A stretch of DNA of 8,257 nucleotides from an uncultured Paenibacillaceae bacterium (GCA_937983035.1 CALKAN010000232.1:1-8257); one strand, 5' to 3'. Shown: positions 1 through 7,709, counted from the stretch's first letter. The notes: generated from the letters alone by a model not told the origin. Numbers and translations are program-made.

Positions 1-214
1 TTTCCACAGCGACACCTGTATAAAAAATGCCTTCCTCATGATGATTCCCTTTTTTAGGCTCATAGACGATATAACGCTCACTTCGATCCATCCCTAGTTC
101 CTGCATCCGCTGCATCGTTTGCTGCACTTTTCCGGGAATGATTTGCGGGTACAATGCAAAAGGGGCAGCATGCTTAATGCCGATCACTTTTACATCCATT
201 TGCTTTATATGCAT
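1..214 (-). CDS. GyrI-like / AraC effector-binding domain protein, N-terminal part (runs off the left edge)
   Basis: The reading frame is open from an ATG at 214 down to base 1, giving 71 codons with no stop. The start is supported by a GGAGG at 224-228 with a 9-base spacer. The protein begins MHIKQMDVKVIGIKHAAPF and continues with a helix-like stretch containing QQTMQRMQELG. It then has a strand-rich part ending in EEGIFYTGVAVE. A first beta strand, then an amphipathic helix, then an acidic '(E)E..FxYxGVxV' strand is the pattern I associate with the GyrI-like/AraC effector-binding fold. That fold occurs alone in small Bacillus proteins or at the C-terminus of MerR/AraC regulators that bind small hydrophobic ligands. 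No DNA-binding domain precedes it here, so if complete it is a stand-alone domain. The C-terminal half lies outside the window, so the assignment rests on overall pattern and is moderate. Confidence 0.6.
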   Translation of the reverse strand, partial: MHIKQMDVKVIGIKHAAPFALYPQIIPGKVQQTMQRMQELGMDRSERYIVYEPKKGNHHEEGIFYTGVAVE

Positions 215-283
215 ACCGTGCATCCTCCATACATATAGTAATGCTTGCGCCTTATTCGGCCATTTCAAGCTGTTTTGATCCTT

Positions 284-477
284 TTATGCTGCACAGGATT
301 GGTGAAACTGAGCGAGCACCAATAACAATATGATCTGTCCTGCTACAATCAACGTTACGACGATCAGTTCATTGACACTGCGAGATCGGCTGCCGCCTGC
401 ACATCGTTCAGTTTCCCTAAAGGCACCCAATCATGAACAAGCATAAATAATAAAATTAAACATAATCCGATGGACAA
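284..477 (-). pseudogene. Broken gene for a small integral membrane protein (two frames)
   Basis: Reading left, a frame can start at TTG 475-477 behind an AGGAAA-type site. It gives a hydrophobic segment (SIGLCLILLFMLVHDWVPLG) and KLNDVQAA, then stops at TGA 364-366. The adjacent frame is open through the same point and continues with NELIVVTLIVAGQIILLLVL, then a short tail to TAA at 284-286. Joined by a single-base frame change near 365-400, the pieces make a coherent protein of about 64 residues: membrane helix, 'HDWVPLGxLND' loop, second membrane helix. That loop followed by 'ELIVVTLI' resembles small uncharacterised Bacillales membrane proteins I remember only loosely. An in-frame TAG just upstream (after GTG at about 533) could mark a second lesion if the original start was further upstream. 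A frameshift from sequencing error cannot be excluded. The function of the family is unknown. Confidence 0.45.
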
Positions 478-831
478 AAAGATTTCCTACAGGCGAATTT
501 GCCTTCTTATGCCAGTCACCCCCAATAAATGGATGATCACATTTGATCTCCATTTAACTATGAGAATGAATGCGCTGTCAACACGAAAACATCTTCTTTA
601 AGCTAATTATTTTGCAAGCTTTTCAACTTTTCTTATTCCGCTTCTCTTAATCGTTCAATCAAGCTTTTGCGAGCGACAAGTTTATAAGCAAAACATTATA
701 ACTCCTTTCATTCAGCCGGCATCCGATCCCTGTCTCCGTGACGGCAGTTTGAGGCACTAGCGTAAACAGGACGCATTGGATACAATGAATATGTGCAGCA
801 TCAAATACTGTTAAACTGCGGAGTGATCAGC
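478..831. other. Gene-poor interval upstream of cardiolipin synthase
   Basis: No intact gene is supported in this 354-base stretch. It holds the left-reading promoter listed separately. It also has an AAAGGAG site at 703-709 (minus strand) placed 5 bases before an ATG that reads only four codons before TAA. One frame over, about 20 codons stay open (containing LVARKSLIERLREAE) to a TAA at 633-635. That could be the remains of a small gene, or chance. On the plus strand, TACAAT at 781-786 is a possible -10 for the cardiolipin synthase gene. The sequences 16-18 bases upstream (around 757-764) do not resemble TTGACA, so its promoter is unresolved. Confidence 0.5.
552..581 (-). promoter_or_regulatory. 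Candidate sigma-A promoter reading left
   Basis: On the minus strand there is a perfect TTGACA (plus positions 576-581). It is followed after 18 bases by TTAAAT (552-557), a four-of-six match to TATAAT. It lies 75 bases upstream of the start of the broken membrane-protein gene. It would also serve the effector-binding gene starting at 214, since no terminator-like hairpin was seen between them. The -35 is strong and the -10 is weak. Confidence 0.4.
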
Positions 832-2280
832 ATGAATATTACATCGATCCTGCTGTCGCTGGTGATGGTTTCCAACCTTCTGTTTGCCGCCGTCATCATT
901 TTCAAGGAAAGGAAAACGGCAGGCGCTACATGGGCATGGCTGCTTGTGCTTTTTTTCATGCCTGTGGTCGGTTTTATCCTGTATTTAGTCTTAGGCAGGA
1001 GCTTAAGGCGCGACGGCTTTTTTCATTGGGAAGATTTGGACAAAGTCGGCATCGGAGAAACGTACAACAATCAATTGGCGCAAATTGAATCCGAACAATT
1101 CCCCTATCGAAACGAAGCCGAAAGAAAACATCGAGACTTGATCTATATGCTGATGAAAAACAACTACGCCGTTTTAACGGAAAATAACGCCTTGCAAATC
1201 ATTACGGACGGACGCGACAAATTCAATCAGCTTTTTATGGACATTTCGCGCGCCAAATCCTACGTGCATGTGCAATATTACATCATTCAAAATGACACGC
1301 TCGGCAATCAATTCATTGATTTGCTGACAAAAAAGGCGAAAGAAGGCGTCACGGTGCGCGTTTTATATGATGATTTAGGTTCGCGGAGGCTGACTCGCTC
1401 CTTTTTCAAAAAATTTCGCGAAGCCGGAGGACAAGCGGAAGCATTCTTTCCTTCAAAGCTCCGCTTCATTAACTTGCGCATGAACTATCGGAATCACCGC
1501 AAATTCGTCATAATCGACGGCGAAATCGGCTATATCGGCGGTTTTAACGTCGGGGATGAATACGTGGGACGGCACAAAAAGTTTGGATACTGGAGAGATA
1601 CGCATTTAAGAATCGAAGGGCCTGCCGTCTATTTAATGCAAACCCGCTTCATTCTGGATTGGAATCAAGCCTCCCAAGTACATAAAATTGCCTACGATCC
1701 GGACTTGTTCCCTGCCATGCAGCCGAAAGGCGAAATCGGCATTCAAATTGCAACAAGCGGTCCGGTTTCGAAATATGAGCATATTAAATTAGGATTTTTA
1801 AAAATGATTGCTTCCGCCCAAAAATCGATTTACATTCAAACCCCTTACTTCATTCCAGACGCGAGTTTGCTGGATGCGCTTCGCATTGCACTGCTGTCGG
1901 GAGTAGAAGTGAACATCATGATTCCCGACAAGTCAGACCACCCGTTTGTCCGCTGGGCTTCATTGTCGCACATCGGAGAATTGCTGGAATCTGGCGCGAA
2001 CGTATATATGTACCGCAAAGGGTTTATCCATGCCAAGTCGATCGTCATTGACGAAGAAATTGCTTCAGTCGGAACAGCAAACATGGATGTGCGAAGCTTC
2101 AAATTAAATTTTGAAGCGAATGCGTTTCTATATGACGAGCAAGTCGCGAAACAATTAAACGACACTTTTAGAGAGGATATGAAAGTGTCTACCTTGTTGA
2201 CATACGAAATGTATTTGAACCGGCCGATCCGCGTGCGCGTGAAAGAATCGATCTCTCGCCTGCTCTCCCCAATTTTATAA
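832..2280 (+). CDS. cls: Cardiolipin synthase (phospholipase D superfamily)
   Basis: The enzyme condenses two phosphatidylglycerol molecules into cardiolipin and glycerol at the cytoplasmic membrane. The product is 482 residues, the usual length for Bacillus cardiolipin synthases. Two hydrophobic N-terminal segments (about residues 4-25 and 32-56, the latter containing WAWLLVLFFMPVVGFILYLV) anchor the protein. Two phospholipase D domains follow, each with an HxKx4D catalytic motif: His222-Lys224-Asp229 (NHRKFVIID) with the downstream GGFNVGDEY, and His400-Lys402-Asp407 (IHAKSIVID) with GTANMDVRSF. Both motifs are intact, so activity is expected. I chose ATG 832 because GGAGTG lies at 820-825 with a 6-base gap and the product then begins directly at the membrane anchor. 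A GTG at 793 would add 13 residues and lacks a comparable site. The gene stands alone, convergent with pstB. Bacillales often carry several cls paralogues, and which one this is cannot be settled here. Confidence 0.95.
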   Translation: MNITSILLSLVMVSNLLFAAVIIFKERKTAGATWAWLLVLFFMPVVGFILYLVLGRSLRRDGFFHWEDLDKVGIGETYNNQLAQIESEQFPYRNEAERKHRDLIYMLMKNNYAVLTENNALQIITDGRDKFNQLFMDISRAKSYVHVQYYIIQNDTLGNQFIDLLTKKAKEGVTVRVLYDDLGSRRLTRSFFKKFREAGGQAEAFFPSKLRFINLRMNYRNHRKFVIIDGEIGYIGGFNVGDEYVGRHKKFGYWRDTHLRIEGPAVYLMQTRFILDWNQASQVHKIAYDPDLFPAMQPKGEIGIQIATSGPVSKYEHIKLGFLKMIASAQKSIYIQTPYFIPDASLLDALRIALLSGVEVNIMIPDKSDHPFVRWASLSHIGELLESGANVYMYRKGFIHAKSIVIDEEIASVGTANMDVRSFKLNFEANAFLYDEQVAKQLNDTFREDMKVSTLLTYEMYLNRPIRVRVKESISRLLSPIL

Positions 2281-2356
2281 AAGCTGTCTGTCTCTTCCTA
2301 ACCGGCATGTGCTATTTGGCCCTTAACCAGTCTAAGGCACAAAACCGTGCGTGCCA

Positions 2357-2405
2357 AAACAAAAAAAGAACATCGCGCATTAAACTCAAATGCATGATGT
2401 TCTTT
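2357..2405 (-). terminator. Rho-independent terminator of the pst operon
   Basis: A perfect 10-bp stem pairs 2365-2374 (AAAGAACATC) with 2396-2405 (GATGTTCTTT). Four more inner pairs (GCAT 2377-2380 with ATGC 2390-2393) follow across a 2x2 internal loop, leaving a 9-base loop. Read on the minus strand, the stem runs into TTTTTTTGTTTT, the expected U-tract. It starts 19 bases after the pstB stop codon. On the plus strand the stem is followed only by TAAGC, so it is at best a weak terminator for the cardiolipin synthase gene coming from the other side. Confidence 0.85.
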
Positions 2406-2424
2406 AAGCAGCGACTGCCGTCAT

Positions 2425-3240
<816 letters not shown>

Positions 3241-3292
3241 GTAAATCCGCCCTTTCATGAAATTTCGGATTAAAATTTGCAAGTCCCGCCAT

Positions 3293-4135
3293 TTACGAAA
3301 ATCGTTTGATCAGTCTGCGAAAAAACCAGCTTGCCGCAAAATTGATCAGCAAAATAAGGATGATCAAAACAGATGCTGTCCCAAACGCGACGTCCATGGC
3401 GCCTGTTTCCATCGCCACCATGTACAAATGCAAAGACAGCGTGCGGCTTCCGTCAAACAACGACTGCGGAATTAACAAACTGCCTCCAAGCGTAAGCAGA
3501 AATGCTGCCGTCTCTCCGATCACTCTTCCAATGGACAGTATAATTCCCGTAATAATGCCCGGCATCGCCGCAGGCAGAATGAGACCTTTGATCGTCTGCC
3601 ATTTCGTTGTGCCCAGCGCCAAGCTTCCTTCCCGCAGCGAATCGGGCACCGCCTTCAAAGCTTCTTCAGCTGTGCGAACAATCGTTGGCAATACCATCGT
3701 TACGCCTGTCAGCGATGCCGACAAGATCGACCATCCGCCGGTGATCGGTTTGAGCAAAATGACAAAGAACGCGAAGCCAAACAAGCCGAAAACGATGGAT
3801 GGAATCCCGGCGAGCGCCTCTGTCGCAAATCGAATCATATCCGTGATTCTGCCGCGGGACGTATACTCATTGAGATAAATGGCCGCGCCTACCCCGATCG
3901 GAGCAGCGATGATCATCGTTGTAAGCACTAAATATATCGTGCCGACAATCGCTGGAAATATGCCTCCTTCTGCTCCCATTTTGCGCGGATTGGAAAATAG
4001 AAAGTCGAAGCTGATCTTCGTGATGCCTTGCACGAAAATATAAGCGATAATCAAGAGCAAAATGCAGACGGTCAAGATGCCCAACGCGCTGAAAAAAGCA
4101 AAAGCGATGTTCTGATTTCGATTGACCTTGCTCAT
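3293..4135 (-). CDS. pstA: Phosphate ABC transporter permease PstA
   Basis: One of the two channel-forming subunits of the high-affinity phosphate importer. The product is 280 residues with about six hydrophobic segments (roughly 11-36, 62-88, 106-128, 136-155, 190-215 and 253-275). The cytoplasmic coupling loop that docks on PstB is clear at about 157-197: EEALKAVPDSLREGSLALG followed by TTKWQTIKGLILPAA. The start ATG overlaps the pstC stop by 4 bases (ATGA, 4132-4135), a sign of translational coupling. Its own GGAGG sits inside the end of pstC (4142-4146), 6 bases upstream. It resembles PstC through the shared GIPSxVxGLFG and EGSLALGT motifs. Position between pstC and pstB and the coupling-loop wording distinguish it from molybdate or sulfate permeases. 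Confidence 0.95.
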   Translation of the reverse strand: MSKVNRNQNIAFAFFSALGILTVCILLLIIAYIFVQGITKISFDFLFSNPRKMGAEGGIFPAIVGTIYLVLTTMIIAAPIGVGAAIYLNEYTSRGRITDMIRFATEALAGIPSIVFGLFGFAFFVILLKPITGGWSILSASLTGVTMVLPTIVRTAEEALKAVPDSLREGSLALGTTKWQTIKGLILPAAMPGIITGIILSIGRVIGETAAFLLTLGGSLLIPQSLFDGSRTLSLHLYMVAMETGAMDVAFGTASVLIILILLINFAASWFFRRLIKRFS

Positions 4136-5043
4136 TTGGCACCTCCTTCACGCCTGCGGCGCACGAGCAATTGAGTGATAGAATTGAGCACGATAATGAA
4201 TACGAACAAAACGATGCCGGTGGCAAACAATGCTTGCTGATGCTCAGGCCCGGCATACCCCATCTCCAGCGCAATGTTCGCGGTCATCGAACGGGCTGGA
4301 GCGAACAAGCCGGTCCAGTCCAGAGCCGGCACGGCAGGCGTATTTCCGATCACCATGATCACAGCCATCGTTTCCCCGAGCGCCCTTCCGACTCCAAGGA
4401 TCACCGCGGTGATAATGCCTGATTTTGCCGCCGGAAGCAGCAGCTTGTATATCGACTGCCAATGGGACGTGCCCAGCGCCAGCGATCCTTCCTTATACTC
4501 ACGCGGTACAGCTCGCAGCGCATCGATCGATATGTTGATAATCGTCGGCAAAATCATGATCGCCAGTATAATCGCAGCTGCCAAGATCGAGTATCCCGAC
4601 TGATAATTGGATGGCAGCACATCTCCGAGCGGGCCCCGTGACAAGCTGGCGATTACGCCCCGCACCGCGAACATGCCGAACAATCCGTAAACGACAGACG
4701 GGATGCCTGCCAAAAGCTCAACTGCGGGAATAATCGTTTTCGAAATTCGCTCATTCGCGATCTCCACCAAATATATGGCGACCCCTATGCCCATGGGCGC
4801 TCCGATCAATACAGCGACAAACGTAACATAAATCGTCCCGACGATCATCGGCCAGATGCCGTAAACTTGATTCGTCGGATTCCATACGGAGCCAAACAAA
4901 ATGTCTGTCAATCCGTATTTAAAAAAAATGGGGAGACCTTCCATAAACACAAAAATCCCGATGAGCAAAACAGAAAACACCGCTGTAAATGCTGCCGCAA
5001 ACAAAAAGATTTTCACGATTTTTTCTTCCAAAATGCGATTCAA
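4132..5043 (-). CDS. pstC: Phosphate ABC transporter permease PstC
   Basis: Partner channel subunit to PstA in the cytoplasmic membrane. The product is 303 residues with about six membrane segments (near 11-34, 64-92, 107-131, 151-173, 208-232 and 272-294). A periplasm-side loop lies between the first two segments (residues 38-62), as is usual for PstC. The coupling loop at about 174-213 contains DALRAVPREYKEGSLALGTS. GIPSVVYGLFGMFAVRG at 113-129 is the conserved PstC/PstA core. Initiation is at a TTG (5041-5043) behind GGGAG about 10 bases upstream; no ATG in frame gives the expected N-terminus. The weak start, together with the long hairpin just upstream, suggests deliberately lower output than pstS. 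The gene is 150 bases downstream of pstS. Confidence 0.95.
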   Translation of the reverse strand: MNRILEEKIVKIFLFAAAFTAVFSVLLIGIFVFMEGLPIFFKYGLTDILFGSVWNPTNQVYGIWPMIVGTIYVTFVAVLIGAPMGIGVAIYLVEIANERISKTIIPAVELLAGIPSVVYGLFGMFAVRGVIASLSRGPLGDVLPSNYQSGYSILAAAIILAIMILPTIINISIDALRAVPREYKEGSLALGTSHWQSIYKLLLPAAKSGIITAVILGVGRALGETMAVIMVIGNTPAVPALDWTGLFAPARSMTANIALEMGYAGPEHQQALFATGIVLFVFIIVLNSITQLLVRRRREGGAK

Positions 5044-5109
5044 CGCGGATCATCTCCCATAACGCAAAAAATAGATGAAGTGATTCGCCAAGTCTTCAGC
5101 AGCACAGGA

Positions 5110-5164
5110 AGGGCAAATCAGCAACAACACATGAACACATGTGTTATTGCTGCTAATTTGCCCT
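5110..5164 (-). promoter_or_regulatory. Long intercistronic hairpin between pstS and pstC
   Basis: Arms 5110-5133 and 5138-5164 are complementary over 24 pairs around a 4-base loop. Read as minus-strand RNA, two of the pairs are G-U wobbles and three bases (TAA) bulge from one arm. The outer part pairs AGGGCAAAT with ATTTGCCCT, and the apex is CATG-TGTT-CATG. On the minus strand it is followed by TCCTGTGCTG, not a U-run, so it is not a standard terminator. It begins 29 bases after the pstS stop and ends 66 bases before the pstC start. Inference: a 3' barrier that stabilises the pstS message against exonucleases, and possibly a partial terminator, raising binding protein relative to permeases. 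A protein-binding palindrome is the alternative. Confidence 0.75.
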
Positions 5165-5193
5165 CTTTGATTGATGAACATGCTGTTTAAAGC

Positions 5194-5994
5194 TTAATTT
5201 ACGGTGACAAAACCAAGATCGGCTGCAATGGCTTGTCCTTCATCGCTAAGAATGAAATCGATAAACGCTTGTGCTGTTTTATTGATTTCTTCACTGTCGC
5301 TGACGAGAAAATTAAGCGGTCTGGCGATCGGATACTTATCTTGTTTAATGTTTTCCTCTGTCGGCTCGGCGCCGTTAATGCGAAGCGGCTTCACCGAATC
5401 ATTGAGACCTCCAAGCGAAATATATCCTATGGCGGATGCATCTTGACTGACTGCTTCTCTCACTGCGCCTGTCGAATTTTGAATGATGGCGTCGGCCGCA
5501 AATGATTCATCTCCGAGCACGATTTCGGAAAACGCATCACGCGTTCCTGATCCTTCTTCGCGGTTCACAACAACGATTTCGGCGTCAGCCCCGCCTGCTT
5601 CTTTCCAATTCGTAATTTTGCCGCTGAAGATGTCTCTGACTTGTTCCACTGTTAAGTCGGACACTTCATTGTCCGGATTCGCAACGACGGCAATGCCGTC
5701 AATGGCAATCGTGATCGGCCGAATGCCGGTCTCATCATCTTTCAGCGCTCTCGATGCCATGCCGATATCGGCTGTGCCTGTTTGCGCGGCGCGCACGCCT
5801 GCACCGGAGCCGCCTCCAGAAACTTCAACTCTTGCATCATTTTTTTCCATGAATGCATGGGCCAGTTCTTCAGCCAGCGGCTGCACGGAAGTGGATCCGG
5901 CCAAAGTCACCGATTCTTCGCTGCTGCCGCAAGCGGATAATACTAGAACTGCAGTGATGAACAGACAAAAAACTCCCATTAATTTTCTTTTCAT
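5194..5994 (-). CDS. pstS: Phosphate-binding lipoprotein of the Pst transporter
   Basis: Extracellular solute-binding protein that captures phosphate and delivers it to PstC/PstA. The product is 266 residues. It opens with MKRK, a hydrophobic stretch and the lipobox LSAC, with Cys22 as the lipid-modified residue, so it is tethered to the outer face of the membrane. Family motifs seen are LAGSTSVQPLAEELAHAF (31-48), SGGGSGAGVRAAQTGTADIG (59-78), ASR (80-82) and NREEGSGTRDAF (144-155). The serine/threonine-rich and Arg-containing turns in these form the phosphate pocket in characterised homologues. GYISLGGLNDSVKPLRING (190-208) is also typical. ATG 5994 has GGAGGA 6 bases upstream. As first gene of the operon it sits directly behind the PhoP box. 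The length is shorter than E. coli PstS and normal for the compact Gram-positive form. Confidence 0.95.
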   Translation of the reverse strand: MKRKLMGVFCLFITAVLVLSACGSSEESVTLAGSTSVQPLAEELAHAFMEKNDARVEVSGGGSGAGVRAAQTGTADIGMASRALKDDETGIRPITIAIDGIAVVANPDNEVSDLTVEQVRDIFSGKITNWKEAGGADAEIVVVNREEGSGTRDAFSEIVLGDESFAADAIIQNSTGAVREAVSQDASAIGYISLGGLNDSVKPLRINGAEPTEENIKQDKYPIARPLNFLVSDSEEINKTAQAFIDFILSDEGQAIAADLGFVTVN

Positions 5995-6033
5995 CTTTAT
6001 TCCTCCGCCTAGTTTTTTTAAATTTCTACATGC

Positions 6034-6042
6034 ATTGTAGCA
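6034..6042 (-). promoter_or_regulatory. Extended -10 element of the pst promoter
   Basis: On the minus strand the sequence TGCTACAAT combines the extended TGn motif with TACAAT (plus positions 6034-6039), five of six matches to TATAAT. The hexamer 17 bases further upstream (ACATTC) is a poor -35. That is what is expected of a promoter needing the adjacent PhoP box for activation. The -10 lies 39 bases before the pstS start codon. Confidence 0.65.
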
Positions 6043-6048
6043 CCCGTT

Positions 6049-6087
6049 CTTAAACGGAATGTTTTCGAAGTGTAAATTCTATGTAAA
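6049..6087 (-). promoter_or_regulatory. PhoP box: four hexamers at 11-base spacing
   Basis: On the minus strand there are TTTACA (6082-6087), TTTACA (6071-6076), AAAACA (6060-6065) and TTTAAG (6049-6054), each start exactly 11 bases from the next. The B. subtilis PhoP response regulator is known to bind direct repeats close to TT(A/T/C)A(C/T)A separated by about 5 bases. The first two units match that consensus and the last two are degenerate. The array ends about 9 bases upstream of the -10, overlapping the -35 region, where an activator would contact RNA polymerase. It predicts phosphate-starvation induction of pstSCAB. Confidence 0.75.
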
Positions 6088-6198
6088 ATTTTCATCGCTT
6101 CATTAAAACTTGATTTAAAAACATATCATTTTCATGCAGACATCAGCATTTTTTCGTTTCTGTTGCGTATTACATTAATATGAACAAGTTTTCTTAAC

Positions 6199-6204
6199 AG
6201 GAGG
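6199..6204 (+). promoter_or_regulatory. Ribosome binding site that fixes the catalase start
   Basis: A full AGGAGG occurs at 6199-6204. Two in-frame ATGs follow, at 6207 and 6213. The first is only 2 bases from the site, too close for initiation. The second is 8 bases away, the normal distance in Bacillales, so the protein is predicted to start MVEKKKSG rather than MEMVEKKK. Confidence 0.75.
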
Positions 6205-6212
6205 TCATGGAA

Positions 6213-7709
6213 ATGGTTGAAAAGAAAAAGTCCGGCAGCAAGCTAACGACTGCCTTCGGCGCTCCGGTTGCAGATAATCAAAATACGATGACAGCAGGGC
6301 CGAGAGGTCCCGTCCTGATGCAAGATATTTGGTTTATTGAAAAGATGGCCCATTTTGACCGGGAAGTCATTCCCGAACGCCGCATGCATGCCAAAGGTTC
6401 CGGTGCTTACGGCACATTTACTGTGACGAACGATATTACAGCCTATACGAAAGCAGCAATATTCTCAAAAGTCGGCAAAAAAACGGAAATGTTCGCTCGT
6501 TTCTCTACTGTGGCCGGCGAGCGCGGCGCGGCAGATGCAGAACGCGACATTCGCGGTTTTGCCTTAAAATTTTACACGGAAGAAGGCAACTGGGACCTCG
6601 TAGGCAACAACACTCCTGTGTTTTTCATGCGAGATCCAAAAAAATTCCCTGATTTGAACCATGCGGTGAAACGCGATCCCCGCACGAATTTGCGCAGTCC
6701 TCAAAACAATTGGGACTTTTGGACCTCCTTGCCGGAATCTCTTCATCAAGTCACCATCATCATGAGTGACCGCGGCATCCCCAAAAGCTATCGCCACATG
6801 CACGGTTTTGGAAGCCACGCTTACAGCTTTATCAACAAAGACAATGTCCGCACATGGGTGAAATTCCATTTCATCACCCAGCAAGGCATTCAAAATTTAA
6901 CCGATGAAGAAGCAGAAAAGCTGATTGGGAAAGACCGGGAAAGCCACGGCCGCGATTTGTATGAAGCGATCGAGCGCAAAGAGTTTCCAAAATGGAAAAT
7001 GTATATCCAAGTCATGACCGAAGAACAAGCTAAGAAAATGCCGTATAACCCGTTTGATTTGACGAAAGTATGGTACAAAAGCGAATTCCCGCTCATTGAA
7101 GTTGGTGAATTTGAGCTGAACCGCAATCCTGACAATTATTTTGCGGAAGTTGAACAAGCAGCGTTTGCGCCGACCAACATCGTCCCGGGCATCGGATTTT
7201 CACCGGACAAAATGCTGCAAGGCCGCTTGTTTTCCTACGGCGATTCGCAGCGGTACCGTCTTGGCGTCAATCATTTCCAAATCCCTGTAAATTATCCGAA
7301 AGCAGCGGCCTATTATTGTCCATATCATCGCGACGGCGCCATGCGGGTAGACGGCAACCAAGGCAGCAAGATCGCCTATGAACCCAACAGCTATGGCGAG
7401 TGGCAAGAACAGCCGCAATATAAAGAGCCGCCGCTTGAACTCGAAGGAGCCGCCTATGAATGGAATTTCCGGGAAGACGACGACGATTACTTTACGCAGC
7501 CGGGCAAATTGTTTAACCTCATGACGCCAGCGGAGCAGCAGCGATTGTTTGAAAATACGGCGCGCAACATGCAAGGCACGACCAAAGAAGTGCAGCTAAG
7601 ACACATTAACCATTGCTATAAAGCAGACCCTGCATATGGAGAAGGAGTCGCAAAAGCGCTGGGCATATCGATGAGCGAAGTGAACGCTGCCAATGCCGAC
7701 ATCTCTTAA
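6213..7709 (+). CDS. katA: Monofunctional haem catalase, small-subunit type
   Basis: The enzyme decomposes hydrogen peroxide to water and oxygen in the cytoplasm. The product is 498 residues, in the small-subunit catalase range, with no extra C-terminal flavodoxin-like domain as in large catalases. Visible hallmarks are the distal His59 in ERRMHAKGSGAYGTF, the distal Asn in DLVGNNTPVFFMRDP (Asn132/133), and the proximal haem-ligand Tyr342 in RLFSYGDSQRYRLG. NRNPDNYFAEVEQAAFAP and SPDKMLQGR are also conserved. The start was set by the AGGAGG site, as listed separately. The gene is a single cistron, divergent from pstS with 218 bases between them and convergent with the repeat protein on the right. 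PerR control is usual for Bacillus vegetative catalases, but I found no convincing PerR box. Which Bacillus catalase (katA, katE or katX) it matches is not certain; length and single-domain layout favour KatA. Confidence 0.95.
   Translation: MVEKKKSGSKLTTAFGAPVADNQNTMTAGPRGPVLMQDIWFIEKMAHFDREVIPERRMHAKGSGAYGTFTVTNDITAYTKAAIFSKVGKKTEMFARFSTVAGERGAADAERDIRGFALKFYTEEGNWDLVGNNTPVFFMRDPKKFPDLNHAVKRDPRTNLRSPQNNWDFWTSLPESLHQVTIIMSDRGIPKSYRHMHGFGSHAYSFINKDNVRTWVKFHFITQQGIQNLTDEEAEKLIGKDRESHGRDLYEAIERKEFPKWKMYIQVMTEEQAKKMPYNPFDLTKVWYKSEFPLIEVGEFELNRNPDNYFAEVEQAAFAPTNIVPGIGFSPDKMLQGRLFSYGDSQRYRLGVNHFQIPVNYPKAAAYYCPYHRDGAMRVDGNQGSKIAYEPNSYGEWQEQPQYKEPPLELEGAAYEWNFREDDDDYFTQPGKLFNLMTPAEQQRLFENTARNMQGTTKEVQLRHINHCYKADPAYGEGVAKALGISMSEVNAANADIS

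Noticed and set aside
781..786. TACAAT as -10 of the cardiolipin synthase promoter
   Set aside because: No -35-like hexamer at 16-18 bases upstream and no TGn extension; mentioned only within the intergenic description.
793..831. GTG at 793 as start of cardiolipin synthase
   Set aside because: No ribosome binding site at the right distance. The in-frame ATG at 832 has one and gives the normal family length.
2321..2355. Small inverted repeats (CCTTA...TAAGG and GGCAC...GTGCC) after the cardiolipin synthase stop
   Set aside because: Stems of only 5 bp, overlapping each other and followed by A-rich rather than T-rich sequence on the plus strand, so they are not supported as a terminator.
3306..3878. 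A 190-codon open frame on the plus strand opposite pstA
   Set aside because: It lies wholly antisense to a gene with clear family motifs, has no ribosome binding site or recognisable domain, and reads as low-complexity complement of membrane helices.
5483..6040. A 185-codon open frame on the plus strand opposite pstS and its promoter
   Set aside because: It is antisense to pstS and rich in Ser/Pro/Ala, as expected from the complement of that gene. It also runs through the Pho box and -10, so it is a shadow frame.
6169..6183. Possible PerR box upstream of katA
   Set aside because: Only about 9 of 14 informative positions match and the palindrome is broken in both arms. Reported as absence rather than annotated.
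7200..7574. A 124-codon open frame on the minus strand inside katA
   Set aside because: Fully covered by the catalase reading frame on the other strand; no start site or domain.
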